Source of the DNA: Vesta saturnalis
Taxonomy: Eukaryota > Arthropoda > Insecta > Coleoptera > Lampyridae
Direction: 5' to 3'
DNA: 64,000 nt
NCBI GenBank assembly: GCA_036346205.1
Contig: JARFJB010000384.1
Span: forward strand, 5,001-69,000
The position numbers were made by a program, and so were the translations under genes. The number at the start of each line of letters is the position of its first letter. The first letter of the stretch is position 1. Of this stretch, positions 22,106-33,089 are shown piece after piece. The notes under the pieces are model-generated. The model ran no database searches. It was not told the origin of the DNA and saw only the letters and a program-made list of their open reading frames with translations.

Positions 22106-24527
22106 ATGAGGCGAGGAGGAGAGATAAGAGGGAGGAAAGAGAAGAGAGGGAGAGGAGAAGGAAAGAAAAAGGAGAAGGAAAAAAAGGAGAGGAGAGAGAA
22201 AGAGGAGAGCAAAAGGAGGAAAGGAGAGGGAGAGAAGAGGAGAGGAAAGGGAGGAAGGAAAGAGGAGGAGAAAGAGAGGAGAAAAGGGAGAGGGAAAGGA
22301 GAAGGAAGAGGAGAGGGAGAGGAGAGGGAGAGAGGAGGAAGAGAGAGAGGGAGAGGAGGAGAGGGAGGAGAGGGAGGGAGAGGAGGGAGGGAGGAGAGGG
22401 AGGGAGAGAGAGGGAGAGGAGAGAAAGGGAGGGAGAGGGAGAGGGAGAGGGAGAGAGGGAGGGAGAGGGAGGGAGAGGAGAGGGAGAGGAGAGGGAGAGG
22501 AGGGAGGGAGAGGAGGAGAGGAGGGAGGGAGAGGGAAGGGAGAGGGAGGGAGAGGGAGGGAGAGGGGAGAGGGAGAGGGAGGGAGGGAGGGAGAGGGAGG
22601 GAGGAGAGAGGGAGGGAGAGGGAGGGAGAGGGAGAGGAGGGAGAGAGGGAGAGGGAGGGAGAGGGAGGGAGAGGGAGGAGAGGGAGGGAGAGGAGGGAGA
22701 GGAGGGAGAGGGAGGAGAGGAGGGAGAGGAGGGAGAGGGAGAGGAGAGGAGAGGGAGGGAGAGGAGGAGAGGGAGGAGAGAGGGAGGAGAGGGAGGAGAG
22801 GAGAGGAGAGGGAGGGAGAGGAGGAGAGAGGAGAGGAGAGAGGAGGGGAGAGGAGAGGAGATGAGAGAGGGAGGGAGGAGGAGAGGAGAGAGGGAGGGAG
22901 AGGAGGGAAAGAGGGAGAAAGAGGGAAGGGAGGAGAGGGAGAGAGGAGGGAGGGAGGGAGAGAAGGAGAGGGAGGAGAGGAGAGAGAAGGAGGAGAGGAG
23001 AGAGGAGGGAGGAGAAAGGGAGGGAGGGAGGAGGGAAGGAAAATGGAGAGGGAGGGAGGAAGGAGAAGGAGAGGGAGGGAGAGGGAGAAGGAGAGGAGAG
23101 AGAAGAGGAGAGGAGAGAAGAGGAGGGAGAGGAGGGAGAGGGAAGGGAGAGGGAGGAGATAGGGAGAAGGAGGGAGGGAGAAGGAGGGAGAGAAGGGGGA
23201 GGGGAGAAGAGGAGGAAGAGGAGGGAGGGAGAGGAGAGGGAGGGAGGAGAGGGAGGGAGAGGGAAGGAGAGGAGAGAGAAAGGAGGGAGGAGGAGGAGAG
23301 GAGGGAGAGGGAGAGGAAGGGAGAGAGGAGGGGAGGAGAGGAGGAGGAGAAGGAAGGGAGAGAGGAGGAGAGGGAGGGAGAGAGGAAGGAGGGAGAGAGG
23401 AGGGAGAGGGAGGAGAGGAGAGAGGAGGAAAGAGGGAAAGGAGGAGAGGGAGAGGGAGGGAGGGAGAGAGGGAGGAAGGAGGAAGAGGGAGAGAGGAAGG
23501 AAAAGAGGGAGGGAGAGGAAAAAAAAGAGAGAAAGAAGAGGAGAGGAGGAGAAAAGAGGGAGAGAAGAGAAAGAGGAAAAAAGGAAGGGAAAAAAAAGGA
23601 AGGAGAGAGGAGGGAGAGGAAGAAAGAGAGGGAGAAGAGGAGAAGAGGGAAGGGAGAGAGGGAAGATGGGAAAAAAGAAGAAAGGAAAAGGAAAGGAGAG
23701 GAAGGGGAAGGAGGAGGGGAGGAGGGAGAGGAAGAGGAGAGGGAGGGAGGAGGGAGGAAGGAAGGGAGAGGGAGGGAAGAGGAGAGGAGAGAGGAGGAAG
23801 AGGAAAGAGAGGAGGGAGGAAGAAGGAAGGGAGGGGGAGGGAGGGAGGAGAGGAGGGAGGAGGGAGGAGAGGGAGGGGGGGGGAGGGAAGGGGAGGGAGA
23901 GGGGAGGGAAGGGAGGGGAGGGGAGGGGGGGAGGGAGGGAGGGGAGGAGGGAGGGGGGGGAGAGGGAGGGGGAGGGAGGGAGAGGGAGGGGGAGAGGAGG
24001 GAGAGGGAGAGGAGAGGAGAGAGGGAGAGGAGAGAGAGAGAGGGAGGGAGAAGAGAAGAGGAGGGAGGGAGGGAGAGAAGAGAGGAGAGGGAGGGAGAGG
24101 GAGAGAGGAGAGAGGAGGGAGAGAGAGGAGGGGAGAGAGGAGGGAGAGAGAAGGGAGAAAGGAGAGAGGGAGAGGGAGAGGAGAGGGAGAGGAGGGAGAG
24201 GAGAGGGAGAGGGAGGAGAAGGGAAGGAGAGGGAGAGGAGAGGGAAGAGGGAGGAGAGAGAGAGGAGGAGAGAAAAGGGAGGAGAGGGAGGAGAGAGGAG
24301 GAGAGAGGGAGGAGAGGAGAGAGGAGAGAGGGAGATGGGAGGGAGAGGGAGGGAGAGGGAAAGGGAGAAGGGAAAGGAAGAGAGGAGGGAGAGGAGGAAG
24401 AGGAGAGAGGAAGGAGGGAGAGGGAGGGAAAAGAAAGAAGGAAGGGAGAAGAAGGGAGAGGAGAGGGAGAGGGAGAGAGGAGGGAGAGGAAGGAGAGAGA
24501 GGAGAGAGGAAGAAAAAAAAGGAGAAT
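22106..24527. repeat. 2.4-kb GA-rich purine array
   Basis: Almost pure purine on the plus strand, built from irregular GGGAGA/GAGAGG/GGAGG words with occasional poly-A-rich and poly-G patches. The long ORFs it produces on both strands (up to 826 codons of Ser/Leu/Pro on the minus strand, Arg/Glu/Gly on the plus) are composition artefacts. Such mirror-symmetric purine tracts can form triplex DNA. It abuts the left end of the first Polinton copy. Confidence 0.95.
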
Positions 24528-24628
24528 CCCTTGTCATGATGCGATGGGCGTAGAATAATTAGGAACGCAGAATTGCGTTGGGTGGCACTGTCTCCCTACG
24601 CCTTCGCACACATAACGGTGTAGAGGGG

Positions 24629-25265
24629 TGGAAGGAAATTTATTGCAGTCATGTCAATTATACGCTTAATCGGCCCACACAGTAAACACTGATAAATTAA
24701 AACTACATCAAAAAGAATAAGCCTTGCGTTTTCCATGGGATTGGATTGTTTAATTCCATTAAATAATTAAAATCGACTCCTTTCCGGGTGTAATGATTTT
24801 TTTTGTAAGTATATGTAAGTATACATATCAAAAAATTAATAGCAACGGTGCGCTGTTTTGAAACATTCGATGTATTAGAATTTTCTATAATTTGTTGCAA
24901 TTACAACATTTGTTGCATTTGAAAAAGTGCTTATTTATAGTAAATATGATACATTTATAGTTAACTCTAAACTTACCTTAAATAAAACTACTGCACTTTA
25001 ACGCTTTAGTAACATGTGTTTTTTTACCACAGTAACAAACTAAACCGCAAGGAACGGAGATGAAGTATAACGAGTAAAACAACCTACACAACAGCACGGT
25101 GACTGGTTTGTGACTAACCCGTGGTTCAGTAAGTTACCGAAAACGGCGCCTGCGTAAACATTTTTGAACATTTGCGCATACTCAAATTAACTTGCACTTT
25201 TACCCTTGTTGTCACTGTTAACATAACAAGAAAATAAAAACGTTGTTACAAGGATCTATGCTACC
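24629..25265. other. Segment of about 630 bp present in copy 1 only
   Basis: Copy 2 is continuous between GAGGGGAGGAAG (38197) and CCAATAGTCATGAGAATATG (38214). In copy 1 the same flanks are separated by about 630 bp of AT-rich sequence with no coding motif. This looks like an insertion, perhaps of a small non-autonomous element, but no clear inverted ends were identified. Confidence 0.6.
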
Positions 25266-25277
25266 TGGGACCAATGG

Positions 25278-26270
25278 TCATAGGGATATGTGTAGCCCAA
25301 AACCAGTCATCGTTAGGTTCTTCGTCGTCATTGTTTTACACGTCGTCCGCGTTTTCGTTATTTCCGTGACCGTGGACCTGCGGAGTGACGTCTGGAGCAC
25401 TGCTATTGTCATTGTTCTCGTCCTGTGTGACTGTTCCTGTGCACTTAGTTGTTGTACTACGTCTGACAGTTCGTGAGCGCTACGTTCCAGTTGTTGCATG
25501 TTGTTAGTGACAGTCTTCATAAAGTTCTCCCTATCTCTACTCTCTTCAACGTTGATTTCGTTACAAAAGTCAGTACGTGTTTCGCGAAGTAGTCGCTGTT
25601 GTCGTGATACATCACTGTCATAGTCATCGGAATGATAGCTGTAGACAGGGTCCATGTCTACGTCGGAGTCGTAGTCACCAGTGTTGAGGTAATCGTTCCC
25701 AGCACAGGAAGAGCGTACTCCCTGAACACTGGATGATATGCTGATGAAGTCATTATTATCGTCGTTATGTTTGTCTATGTCAATAGGTAGTGGTGTGTCC
25801 TCGTCACTGATAGTAATTATTTCGACGTTGGTCATGTCAAGTAGTACTGTATCCGCATCAGGATTGCAATCTTGTATAGAGTCCAGGACTACGGTCGTCA
25901 GTTCGTAAATTTCATCGTCGCTAGATTAGGCGTCCACGACAATAGGATAGGATGCAGAGGGCGGGATATACAGCACCTCAGGGAAGAGAGGAATCTGAGA
26001 TGCGGGCGCTGAAGGGAAGTCAACGCCAATTGGATAGAAACCTGAGTGTAGGATGGGACATCGGAGAGAGGAGTTGAGGACGCTAGCGGGATAAAGTCGA
26101 AGAGAGGGATACAGGAGTTCACCAGGCGGTAGAGAACGGGGGGTAACAGAAACCTCTAAATAGAAATAAAACGTTGGAAATATACCAACTATGAAAAAAA
26201 ATAAAAACATAAAATTTGATGGTTTTTACCTGGGCCTGGGGAGATGATGGGGAACTTGCTCTTCAAGTCA
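25278..26270 (-). pseudogene. Acidic Ser/Asp-rich Polinton protein, copy 1 (spliced)
   Basis: A first exon near 26270-26230 has a broken start (it reads ATGACTTGA). An intron of 74 nt (26229-26156 on the minus strand, GTAAAA...TTTAG) follows, then a Pro-rich region (26155-25900) and an acidic region (25835-25278). The acidic region contains runs of Asp and Ser such as SSCAGNDYLNTGDYDSDVDM, then a heptad-like segment around QQLERSAHELSDVVQQLSAQ that suggests a coiled coil. No enzyme motif is present. Copy 2 has the same gene at 38200-39110. It is divergent from the polymerase gene, so both may share a promoter. Function is unknown to me. Confidence 0.5.
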
Positions 26271-26348
26271 TTGTACGTTCAGTAGTGTCAACTATAGAAT
26301 CAGTTGTACGAATAATTTGTACTGTTTTCGTTTCGCTAAATATAGGAT

Positions 26349-26792
26349 ATATACAAGGTACCTCAGACAAAATATGAAGGATAGGCAGCAAATACAAGAT
26401 ACGCACTGCCTTCAAATCGACCAGAACGCTCAGGGGAATACTAACCAAAACCAAACCATACAATGAAGATCAGAATTCCAAGAATTGTGTATACAACCTA
26501 CTATGCGAATGCGGCAGCGCATACATAGGAGAGAGCAGTAGACCACTCAAAGTGAGCACTCAGGAATACAGGAACAACGTTCGTAAGGGCGAAATAGAAA
26601 GATCAAGAATCGCCGAACATGTCTAGAACGAAGACCACCGCATCCCATGGGATAACATACAGATAGTGGCAAAGGACGAGAACACAACTCATCAGAAACT
26701 CAAAGAAGCCACATACATCGCACTAGCAGAAAATCCAATAAGCCAAGCTAGTGTAGAAATGAAACCCATATGGATTCCAATAATGCGCTAAG
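26349..26792 (+). pseudogene. Penelope-like GIY-YIG endonuclease domain
   Basis: The plus-strand frame reads KYKIRTAFKSTRTLRGIL, then CVYNLLCECGSAYIGESSRPL (the CECG-x-x-YIGE core, with the first GIY Tyr in VYN). EYRNNVRKGEIERSRIAEH and the LKEATYIA end follow. This order is that of the C-terminal GIY-YIG domain of Penelope-like retroelements, which nicks target DNA for target-primed reverse transcription. Stops occur near 26376 and 26625. The reverse transcriptase is absent. Confidence 0.82.
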
Positions 26793-26866
26793 AGCTTAAG
26801 CGAAATACACTTGCACAAGAAGTTACGCGCAACATGCGCAATAAACTTCTGCGCAACCACGAAAAA

Positions 26867-26871
<5 letters not shown>

Positions 26872-26906
<35 letters not shown>
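26872..26906. repeat. (TA)n microsatellite
   Basis: A TA tract of about 35 bp between the endonuclease and the tRNA-like sequence. Confidence 0.95.
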
Positions 26907-26908
<2 letters not shown>

Positions 26909-26927
26909 TTCTAACAAATATATATTG

Positions 26928-27001
26928 GATTACTCAGTGGCTCAGCGGTAAAGGTGTCAGACTAGTAAGTGAAAGGACCAAGTTCGAATCTGAGAGTAGT
27001 C
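26928..27001 (+). ncRNA. tRNA-like sequence (A and B boxes) in the Penelope 3' region
   Basis: GATTACT (26928-26934) pairs with AGTAGTC (26995-27001) over seven positions (one wobble) as an acceptor stem. GTGGCTCAGCGG is an A box and AGTTCGAATCTGA a B box. D and T stems pair only partly. It may be a tRNA-derived SINE head or a tRNA pseudogene inserted into, or captured by, the Penelope element. Confidence 0.45.
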
Positions 27002-27062
27002 AATGCTTTGGGAAAAATTATATATAACATATGAATTCGACTCAATGCGAAAAGTCCTTCTC

Positions 27063-27115
27063 AGGACTAAGCCTGATGACGGAAGCAGAGTCCGCTTCCG
27101 AAACGTCGCGCTAAA
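27063..27115 (+). ncRNA. Hammerhead-ribozyme-like motif
   Basis: CTGATGA (27073-27079) is followed by a hairpin GGAAGC (27081-27086) / GCTTCC (27094-27099), then GAAAC (27100-27104). ACGT (27103-27106) could form a minimal stem III, with the predicted cleavage after C27107. Penelope-like elements are known to carry type I hammerheads with very short stem III at this place. Stem I is weak here (two clear pairs, GC with GC at 27071/27108), and one extra C sits before stem II. Activity is doubtful. Confidence 0.5.
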
Positions 27116-27190
27116 AAAGCATAAACTGTGGAAATATCCAATAAACTCCACTAATAGGAAACCACAGTACAAAACACTTATAATACACAA

Positions 27191-29884
27191 CCTATTCATG
27201 TTAATTTGTTGCTATTAGTCAGTAACAAAACGGATAATCAGCATTACGTATGCATAAAAAATTTTTCTCGTTTACTTAGCAACCAAATAAGTCGACGTAA
27301 TGGTGCAAAATATTTTTGTGATTTATGTATTCATGACTTTAGAACGCAGGAGTAATTAACTCGACGCGTGTCTCATGACTGTAATTTCGTATACACTAAA
27401 TTACCTGGCGTAATGCAAAGAAAAGACAGAACTATATGCAGATTTTGAAGCGCTATTAGTACCGATAAATACGGCTAAACCCGATCCCGAACAACCGTTC
27501 ACGATAAAAACGTGTAAATATGAACCATACTCATTCAGTTATTATATTAAGTGCGGTGTAAACGATGCTTGGTCCAAATTAGAACTTTATAAGGAGGTTA
27601 ATGCTGCGGAGGTATTTACTACACGACTCGAGACTGATATGAAACGGATATATAATGAGCCTTTGCAAACTGCCGTTCCAATGTTACCACTAACTGATGA
27701 GCAACTGGTGATACATGAGCAAAGTCGTAATTGTTATGTATGGGGCAAGCTTTTTACGGATGATCTTACAAATTCCAAAGTACCAGATCACTGCCATGTC
27801 ACTGGTATATCGTGGTGCGGCACATTCAAATTGCAATTTAAACTATCATTTACCTACATTTATCCCAGTTTTTTTCCATAATCTCAGTGGTTATGATGTC
27901 CACCTGTTCATCAAACAGTTAGCGAGTGAAACTGAAGAAATTACCGTACTCCCTGTTAATAGTGAGAAATATACAACGTTCGGTAAGCATATTTATGTAG
28001 ATTAATTCATTAATGGTCGCAGCCATAGGGAAAATAAGTACATAAATTTTCAATTCGTCGATAGTTCATAGCGGCATCCTTAGATACTCTATCTCATAAT
28101 TCATCAGATGATCAATGTAGAGAGGTAAGAAAATATTTTGTTGATCATAATAACTTTAACTTAGTTAGAAAGAAAGGTAATTTCAACTACGCGTACGTGG
28201 ACAATTTTAATAAATTAGACTTTGTCACAGTACCCTCCTATGATAAATTCTACGATAAAATGCGTGATGAAAATATATCCTATGAAGAATACTGTCGCGT
28301 CCTACTGGTGTGGGATCACTTTAAGTATAATACACTCGGGGATTATGCTGACATATATTTAAAATCAGACGTGTTGCTGTTGGCTGACGTGTTCGAAAAC
28401 TTTATGCGGCAATGTATAGACATGTATGGACTAAAACCAGCGGAGTATGTTACAATACCTGGATTAGCGTGGGATGCCATGTTAAAATGTACTAAAGTAA
28501 AGTTAGAATTATTGACTGATATGGCTTTGTACCACTTTTTTAAGAAAGGTGGAGTGAGTACCTGTGTTAAGCGAATAAGTACTGCTAACAACGAGTTGGT
28601 CCCAAATTATGATCCTAATCGTCCAAAAATCTTTTTTCAGTATTTAGATGCCACGAATTTATACGGATAGAATATGCAGCAACACCTACTTCATAATGGG
28701 TTTATGTGGTTAACTGAAGAGGAAATTCAAAACTTTGATGTACTGAAAATTAATGATTATGCTGATATTGGGTATGTGCTAGAGGTAGATATACACTATA
28801 CGCACCACCTGCATGATGAACACAATGATTATCCTTTTTCTCCCCAAATGATCTGCGCACCACATTCCAAGGAGGAAAAATTCATTCCTATCTTATGTGA
28901 TAAGACCAACTATGTTATACATTACCGATATTTAAAACAATGTATACAGCATGGGTTAATTGTTACTCATATTCAGAGTTTTACGGTTTCGTCAAAGTCC
29001 TTGTGTAGTGTCATACATAGACCTTAATACAACTCTTCGAAATCAAGCCAAGAACAAATTCGAAAAGGATTTCTTTAAATACATGAACAATGGTGTATTT
29101 GGTAAAATAATGGATAATGTCGACAAAAGAAGAGTAATAAAGTTATTAGCACATTGGGAAAACAACGGACGTCGCTTGGGTCTAGCACGGTACGTCTCAA
29201 AACCGCAATTTAAGAATTTTATTCAATTTACTGATAAATTATTTGCAGTGGAACTGTCCAAACAGCTCGTTACTTATGACAAACCCGTATATGTTGGATT
29301 TAGTATTTTAGATCTTTCCAAAATTATAATGTATTGACTTTTTTACGATATCTTGCGCAGTCATTACGATAATAATGTAACGTTACCCTATACAGACACA
29401 GATTCTTTAATTGTCGAGATAACTGATGATGTGTATGCTCATATGTGGAATAATGTTGATGAATATGACACACCCAACTAAAAACGGTCTGCATGAGTAT
29501 GCAGGGAAAGCTATTCAATATTTTTATGGAGCAGGATCAAAATCTTATTGTGTAGTGCTTGCTGATGACCAAGTGGTTAAGAAAGCGAAAGGTGTTAAGA
29601 AATCGTTATTCAAAAAGTGCTGACGGAGGTAGACTACAAATCTGTTGGGGAGGCGTCTGATAAAACAGTAATATGTAAAATGTTCGTGTTTAGATCAACT
29701 TTGTATGACATTATACACTGAGATGTTAAACAAAATCGCCTTTCGGTCCCAGGATGACAAACGGTATCGATTGCGTGGCACATGTACAACATTGGCGAAT
29801 TCCAGAATTGGAGAACGTCGATCCTTTGAGTGGCCTACTAGAGCTTGTTAGGCAAATGAATTTGTATAATCCAGTTAGTAACTG
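27191..29884 (+). pseudogene. polB: Polinton family-B DNA polymerase, copy 1 (N-terminus deleted)
   Basis: The surviving part begins inside the N-terminal domain (VNLLLLVSNK-like, then YADFE for exonuclease motif I near 27450). It continues with a Cys/His block ending DHCHVTG (27785-27805) and exonuclease motif II NLSGYD (27880-27898). Exonuclease motif III (YLKSDVLLLAD, 28352-28387) and polymerase motif A (YLDATNLYG, 28641-28667) follow. Motif B (MNNGVFGK) lies near 29083-29106 and motif C (YTDTDS) at 29389-29406. These define a protein-primed, proofreading viral-type DNA polymerase. A TAG directly after motif A (28668), a stop at 29335 and several frameshifts inactivate it. About 70 nt before YADFE are also missing relative to copy 2. 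Confidence 0.88.
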
Positions 29885-30176
29885 ATAGTTTGGGTACTGA
29901 TGCTTGTTATTTTTAGTTGTGTATATATTATCTCCATAATGAAGATATGAACATGTATAACCATACATGTTCATATGTATAATATGTATAATATCTATAC
30001 ACCGTTCCAGGTTGGCTACTTAATGTAGTAACTTTTTAGTGGATTACATACTATTATTATGCCATAATTCATTATCGAGGGAACATATATACAGAATGTA
30101 CTTATATTGTGTGATATATAAAAGAAATAAACAAAATATATATTTTCAATTTTTATTTAAAAAAAGTATACAAACT

Positions 30177-31824
30177 TTAATGCATTACATAAGTATCGTA
30201 CAGATGATATACATTAGACAGAGCGCAATGACATAGTAATTTACAATGATAATAACAAACTGGTTGCAAAGTAGGAAGAGTAGGATATTCCTCAAGTTCT
30301 ATAACGGGTTGTGTAACAAATTTCCTGATGTAATCCGCGTTCTCTCTACCCTTGACGTAGACAGTATCTGTAGGTTGAATCAAGCGACTGAGAAATCTGC
30401 GAAATTGGTGTGGTGGTGTATGCCCCTTTTCCATTTTATACAGTGTTGATTATGAATTAACCAAGTAGCTTGACAGCGACTCTCCGCATCTAACGTATGC
30501 CATGGATACGGCGATCTAAACATGTAGTGGGCTACTTGTGTTCCATTAAAAATTGCGAGTTCGTTCGGTATAAAAACTTTTGAAAGTTTAAAGCCTTGTA
30601 CGTCAATTATTACGGGCATCGTATTACAGCTGTGTTATTGCTTTGGTTAACGCGTTATACGTAACTAAGCGATCGTGGAGTATAACACAGTATGCTGTCG
30701 TATTCTCGGGTATGTTGACTGCTGTTTCGAATTCTACACGAAGTACTACTGCTTTAGAGTGTAATATCTCTTTTTGATTCGAACAGTCTACCACTATCAA
30801 TGGTGCGACTGTCGTAAATTGATTAGGTGTGAATAATGGTTGACCATCTCTTCAATAATAGGACATTTGGAATTTAGCAAACATTTCATACAATATATCA
30901 AAGCAATTATTATCGTAATTTGTCGTAAATTGTCATACGGATAACGATCCGTGTTAAGGAATACCCTAACATTCTTTAGTGCACATTTATAGCATCTTCT
31001 CATATCTTGAGAAACATTATTTTCCCGCCCCGTTTGAAATTCTATAATAATGTATCTCGGTGTTTCTATACTAGTCGATGTTTTGATTGCCTATGTGTAT
31101 TTATCTGTCGTGGGAACTGCTGGATATATGTGTTTCCCAACTTCTAAATGCTACTGCAGTATTCACATTTTTATCAATGTAATTCGTTAACGCCATTTCC
31201 TCCACTAATGCTGGAATGATGTGCAGAACTTTCCAATATATTTTATCTATGTTAACTTTTAGTGCTTCATCTGTAACAGTTGAAATTACTGCATCGGTAT
31301 CAATGTTACTGCGAATTAAAACCAATTCTTGTCTGATATTCAAAATCACTTTATTGCAGTCTTCCGCAAAGCCAAGTAGCATTCGCAAAGGGATACAAAC
31401 ATTAAAATACCCTAACGCATTTGTTAGTATGCCATTTGAGGTAGGAATCCAACCTGCGTTTTCATGACGAGCGAGGTCGTTGGGTGTCAATGATACCAAT
31501 GCTTTCATTGTAGACGTTAATCCAACATTCTTCACGGAATCTACAACTATTCCACTCATTTCGTATCTAATTTCACTGAATAAAAAATGCACTGCCATTA
31601 TTAACAAACCGCGCGGTGTTAGAGACGGCACCATCCTCCATCAGCAATCTTCCCTCTACGTAGACATAACTTTCAAATGGTAAAGTGTACATGTCTTCCG
31701 GAATGGGTATTCTGATTTCATCATTGTTTCCAAATCTCGTAGTATATGGTTGATGGGTGTGGAGTTCGGAATTTACTATGGCATTATCAACAACAACTTT
31801 TCCGTTTACGATTAATATACTCAT
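30177..31824 (-). pseudogene. Polinton major capsid protein (hexon-like), copy 1
   Basis: The minus-strand frame starts at 31824 with MSILIVNGKVVVDNAIVNSE and runs through NNDEIRIPI and SYVYVEGRL. It continues in shifting frames as 31634-31101, about 31003-30630, 30619-30380 and 30434-30177, totalling about 540 codons. This N-terminal pattern and the position beside the minor capsid and protease genes are those of the Polinton double-jelly-roll major capsid protein. The remaining segments are rich in beta-type residues, and conserved Trp/Tyr positions match copy 2. It would form the main shell of an icosahedral particle. At least four frame breaks make it non-functional. The start is chosen because copy 2 begins identically. 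Confidence 0.7.
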
Positions 31825-31994
31825 TGTATTACTATGAAACCAACACTTTGCAAGTATGCTCTATTCTGCGCTGTCAATGCTTTGAGGGTTGACCGCTTAC
31901 TGACTCTCTCATTTCTACACCGATCTTTTATAGTTCACCTTGTTGTCGTTACACGCACATGTGTTATACCGCGTCACCATATTTTCTTCAAATG

Positions 31995-32657
31995 TTATCC
32001 TATCGTTATGACTTCACCGTTGAAATTGACGAGGTTTCCGTCTTGGTCTACTATTTTAAGTGTTATGGTTGAAATGGTGGATGTATTTATAGGTAAATAG
32101 ATGACATGTAGAGGGGATTCAACTATTTTGTATCCCGCTGGTACACTGGGAAAAATTTGATGAATAATATGTGATGCCTCCCCATTGTTAAAACTTGCAT
32201 TTGTTATATTACATTCGATAATTAACAAATTAACCTTAATAATGTTAATAGGATTTTCAGAGGTATGTAATTCATGACGTTTGTAAACTTTTTTGTAAAA
32301 TCCCAGCATAGATCGTATAGAATTTCCTACATTAAAGTTAATATCATGTGTTGCTTTCATAATTGCTTGCATAGTGTTATTGTGCGCCCGTAAATTAAAA
32401 AATTTATTCGAACCCTTCACTGTATGATCTATATGTTTATTCACATCCGCGATTTCGTATGATCCTGGCGGTATTGTAATTCTAGTTCCTTCAAATATGA
32501 GTTGGTTATTCTTGGAAGTAAGGTTTTGTACAATATTGAAAGATTCAAAACTAGTTAACCCCATTACATATTCCGACTCATTATCAAGATAAATCGGTGG
32601 GTTAAAGTTGGGTTGCAAAATACTGCTTGCATCGGTAAATGTAAATGTGTACGACAT
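31995..32657 (-). CDS. Polinton minor capsid (penton-like) protein, copy 1, intact frame
   Basis: An uninterrupted 220-codon minus-strand frame. I take the start at MSYTFTF (32657) rather than ten codons upstream because copy 2 shares MSYTF. It shows the pattern of the Polinton penton-type protein: DNESEYVMGLTSFESFN, then GTRITIPPGSYEIADVNKHI, and near the end PLHVIYLPINTSTISTITLKI. This is a single-jelly-roll protein placed at the capsid vertices. It lies between the protease and the major capsid gene, as in related elements. It is the only large Polinton gene in copy 1 without a visible stop or frameshift, although the rest of the element is decayed. Confidence 0.75.
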   Translation of the reverse strand: MSYTFTFTDASSILQPNFNPPIYLDNESEYVMGLTSFESFNIVQNLTSKNNQLIFEGTRITIPPGSYEIADVNKHIDHTVKGSNKFFNLRAHNNTMQAIMKATHDINFNVGNSIRSMLGFYKKVYKRHELHTSENPINIIKVNLLIIECNITNASFNNGEASHIIHQIFPSVPAGYKIVESPLHVIYLPINTSTISTITLKIVDQDGNLVNFNGEVITIG

Positions 32658-32701
32658 TACGTTCAAGCAACGACTGCTGAGAATCAAAACAAACCGTCAT
32701 A

Positions 32702-33080
32702 TTAAAATGGTAAGACTAAATGACCGCAATTGTATCTATTGAAGTTTTGAACCTTGGTATAGTTATAGTCAATCGTGTTTCTGCTACCATTATTTTTAAA
32801 ATAATGAATTAATTCTAATGGTGGTTTAGTATGTCCAATGCTATCAAAATATGTGATATGTTCATTACGATTGATGTAAGCCGTCCAGTGTGTTCCCCTG
32901 TTACTTTGATCGTCTAGATTCACGATACCACATTCATTCGTATGCATTCGTGTAGTTAATTTATCTCGCTTGAATATCCCTCTAAAATAGGGGCTTTTTA
33001 ATTTCTCAACAAACTTTGATAGCTCAAGGTTGCTTAAGGCGTGACGCGGTAGCTTCAGTGGGAGTTTATTTGAATACGGT
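32702..33080 (-). CDS. Adenain-type cysteine protease, copy 1
   Basis: The reading frame is open from about 33080 to 32702. The catalytic triad of the adenovirus-protease/Ulp1 family is visible: His in GTHWTAY, Asp in ITYFDSIGH and Cys in NRYNCGHL at the C-terminus. The N-terminal part reads LPRHALSNLELSKFVEKL and YFRGIFKRDKL. No ATG occurs far enough upstream of the catalytic His: the first Met (32947) leaves only about 18 residues before it. The open frame extends upstream into the pX-like protein. Expression may therefore be as a fusion or via splicing. The protease would mature virion proteins. Confidence 0.75.
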
Positions 33081-33089
33081 TGTAGTTAT

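Larger units (their letters stand above)
26347..27190 (+). mobile_element. Penelope-like retroelement, 5'-truncated, inside Polinton copy 1
   Basis: Copy 1 and copy 2 agree up to AAATATAGG (26346 / 39187) and again from CCTATTCATG (27191 / 40971). In between, copy 1 carries about 844 bp of unrelated sequence: a GIY-YIG endonuclease tail, a (TA)n tract, a tRNA-like sequence and a hammerhead-like motif. Insertion therefore coincided with loss of about 1783 bp that copy 2 still has, which included the polymerase N-terminus. Confidence 0.8.

Noticed and set aside
22057..24537. 826-codon minus-strand ORF and 565-codon plus-strand ORF
   Set aside because: Both are Ser/Leu/Pro or Arg/Glu/Gly translations of a purine array; in a tract made only of purines stop codons are rare, so open frames mean nothing.
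25243..25476. Val/Ile-rich plus-strand ORF, also its counterpart at 38094-38432
   Set aside because: Antisense to the Asp-rich frame of the acidic Polinton protein; GAC/GAT runs read as GTC/ATC on the other strand.
27003..27218. 71-codon plus-strand ORF across the hammerhead-like motif
   Set aside because: It spans the Penelope 3' non-coding tail and the junction into the Polinton, so it is not a gene.
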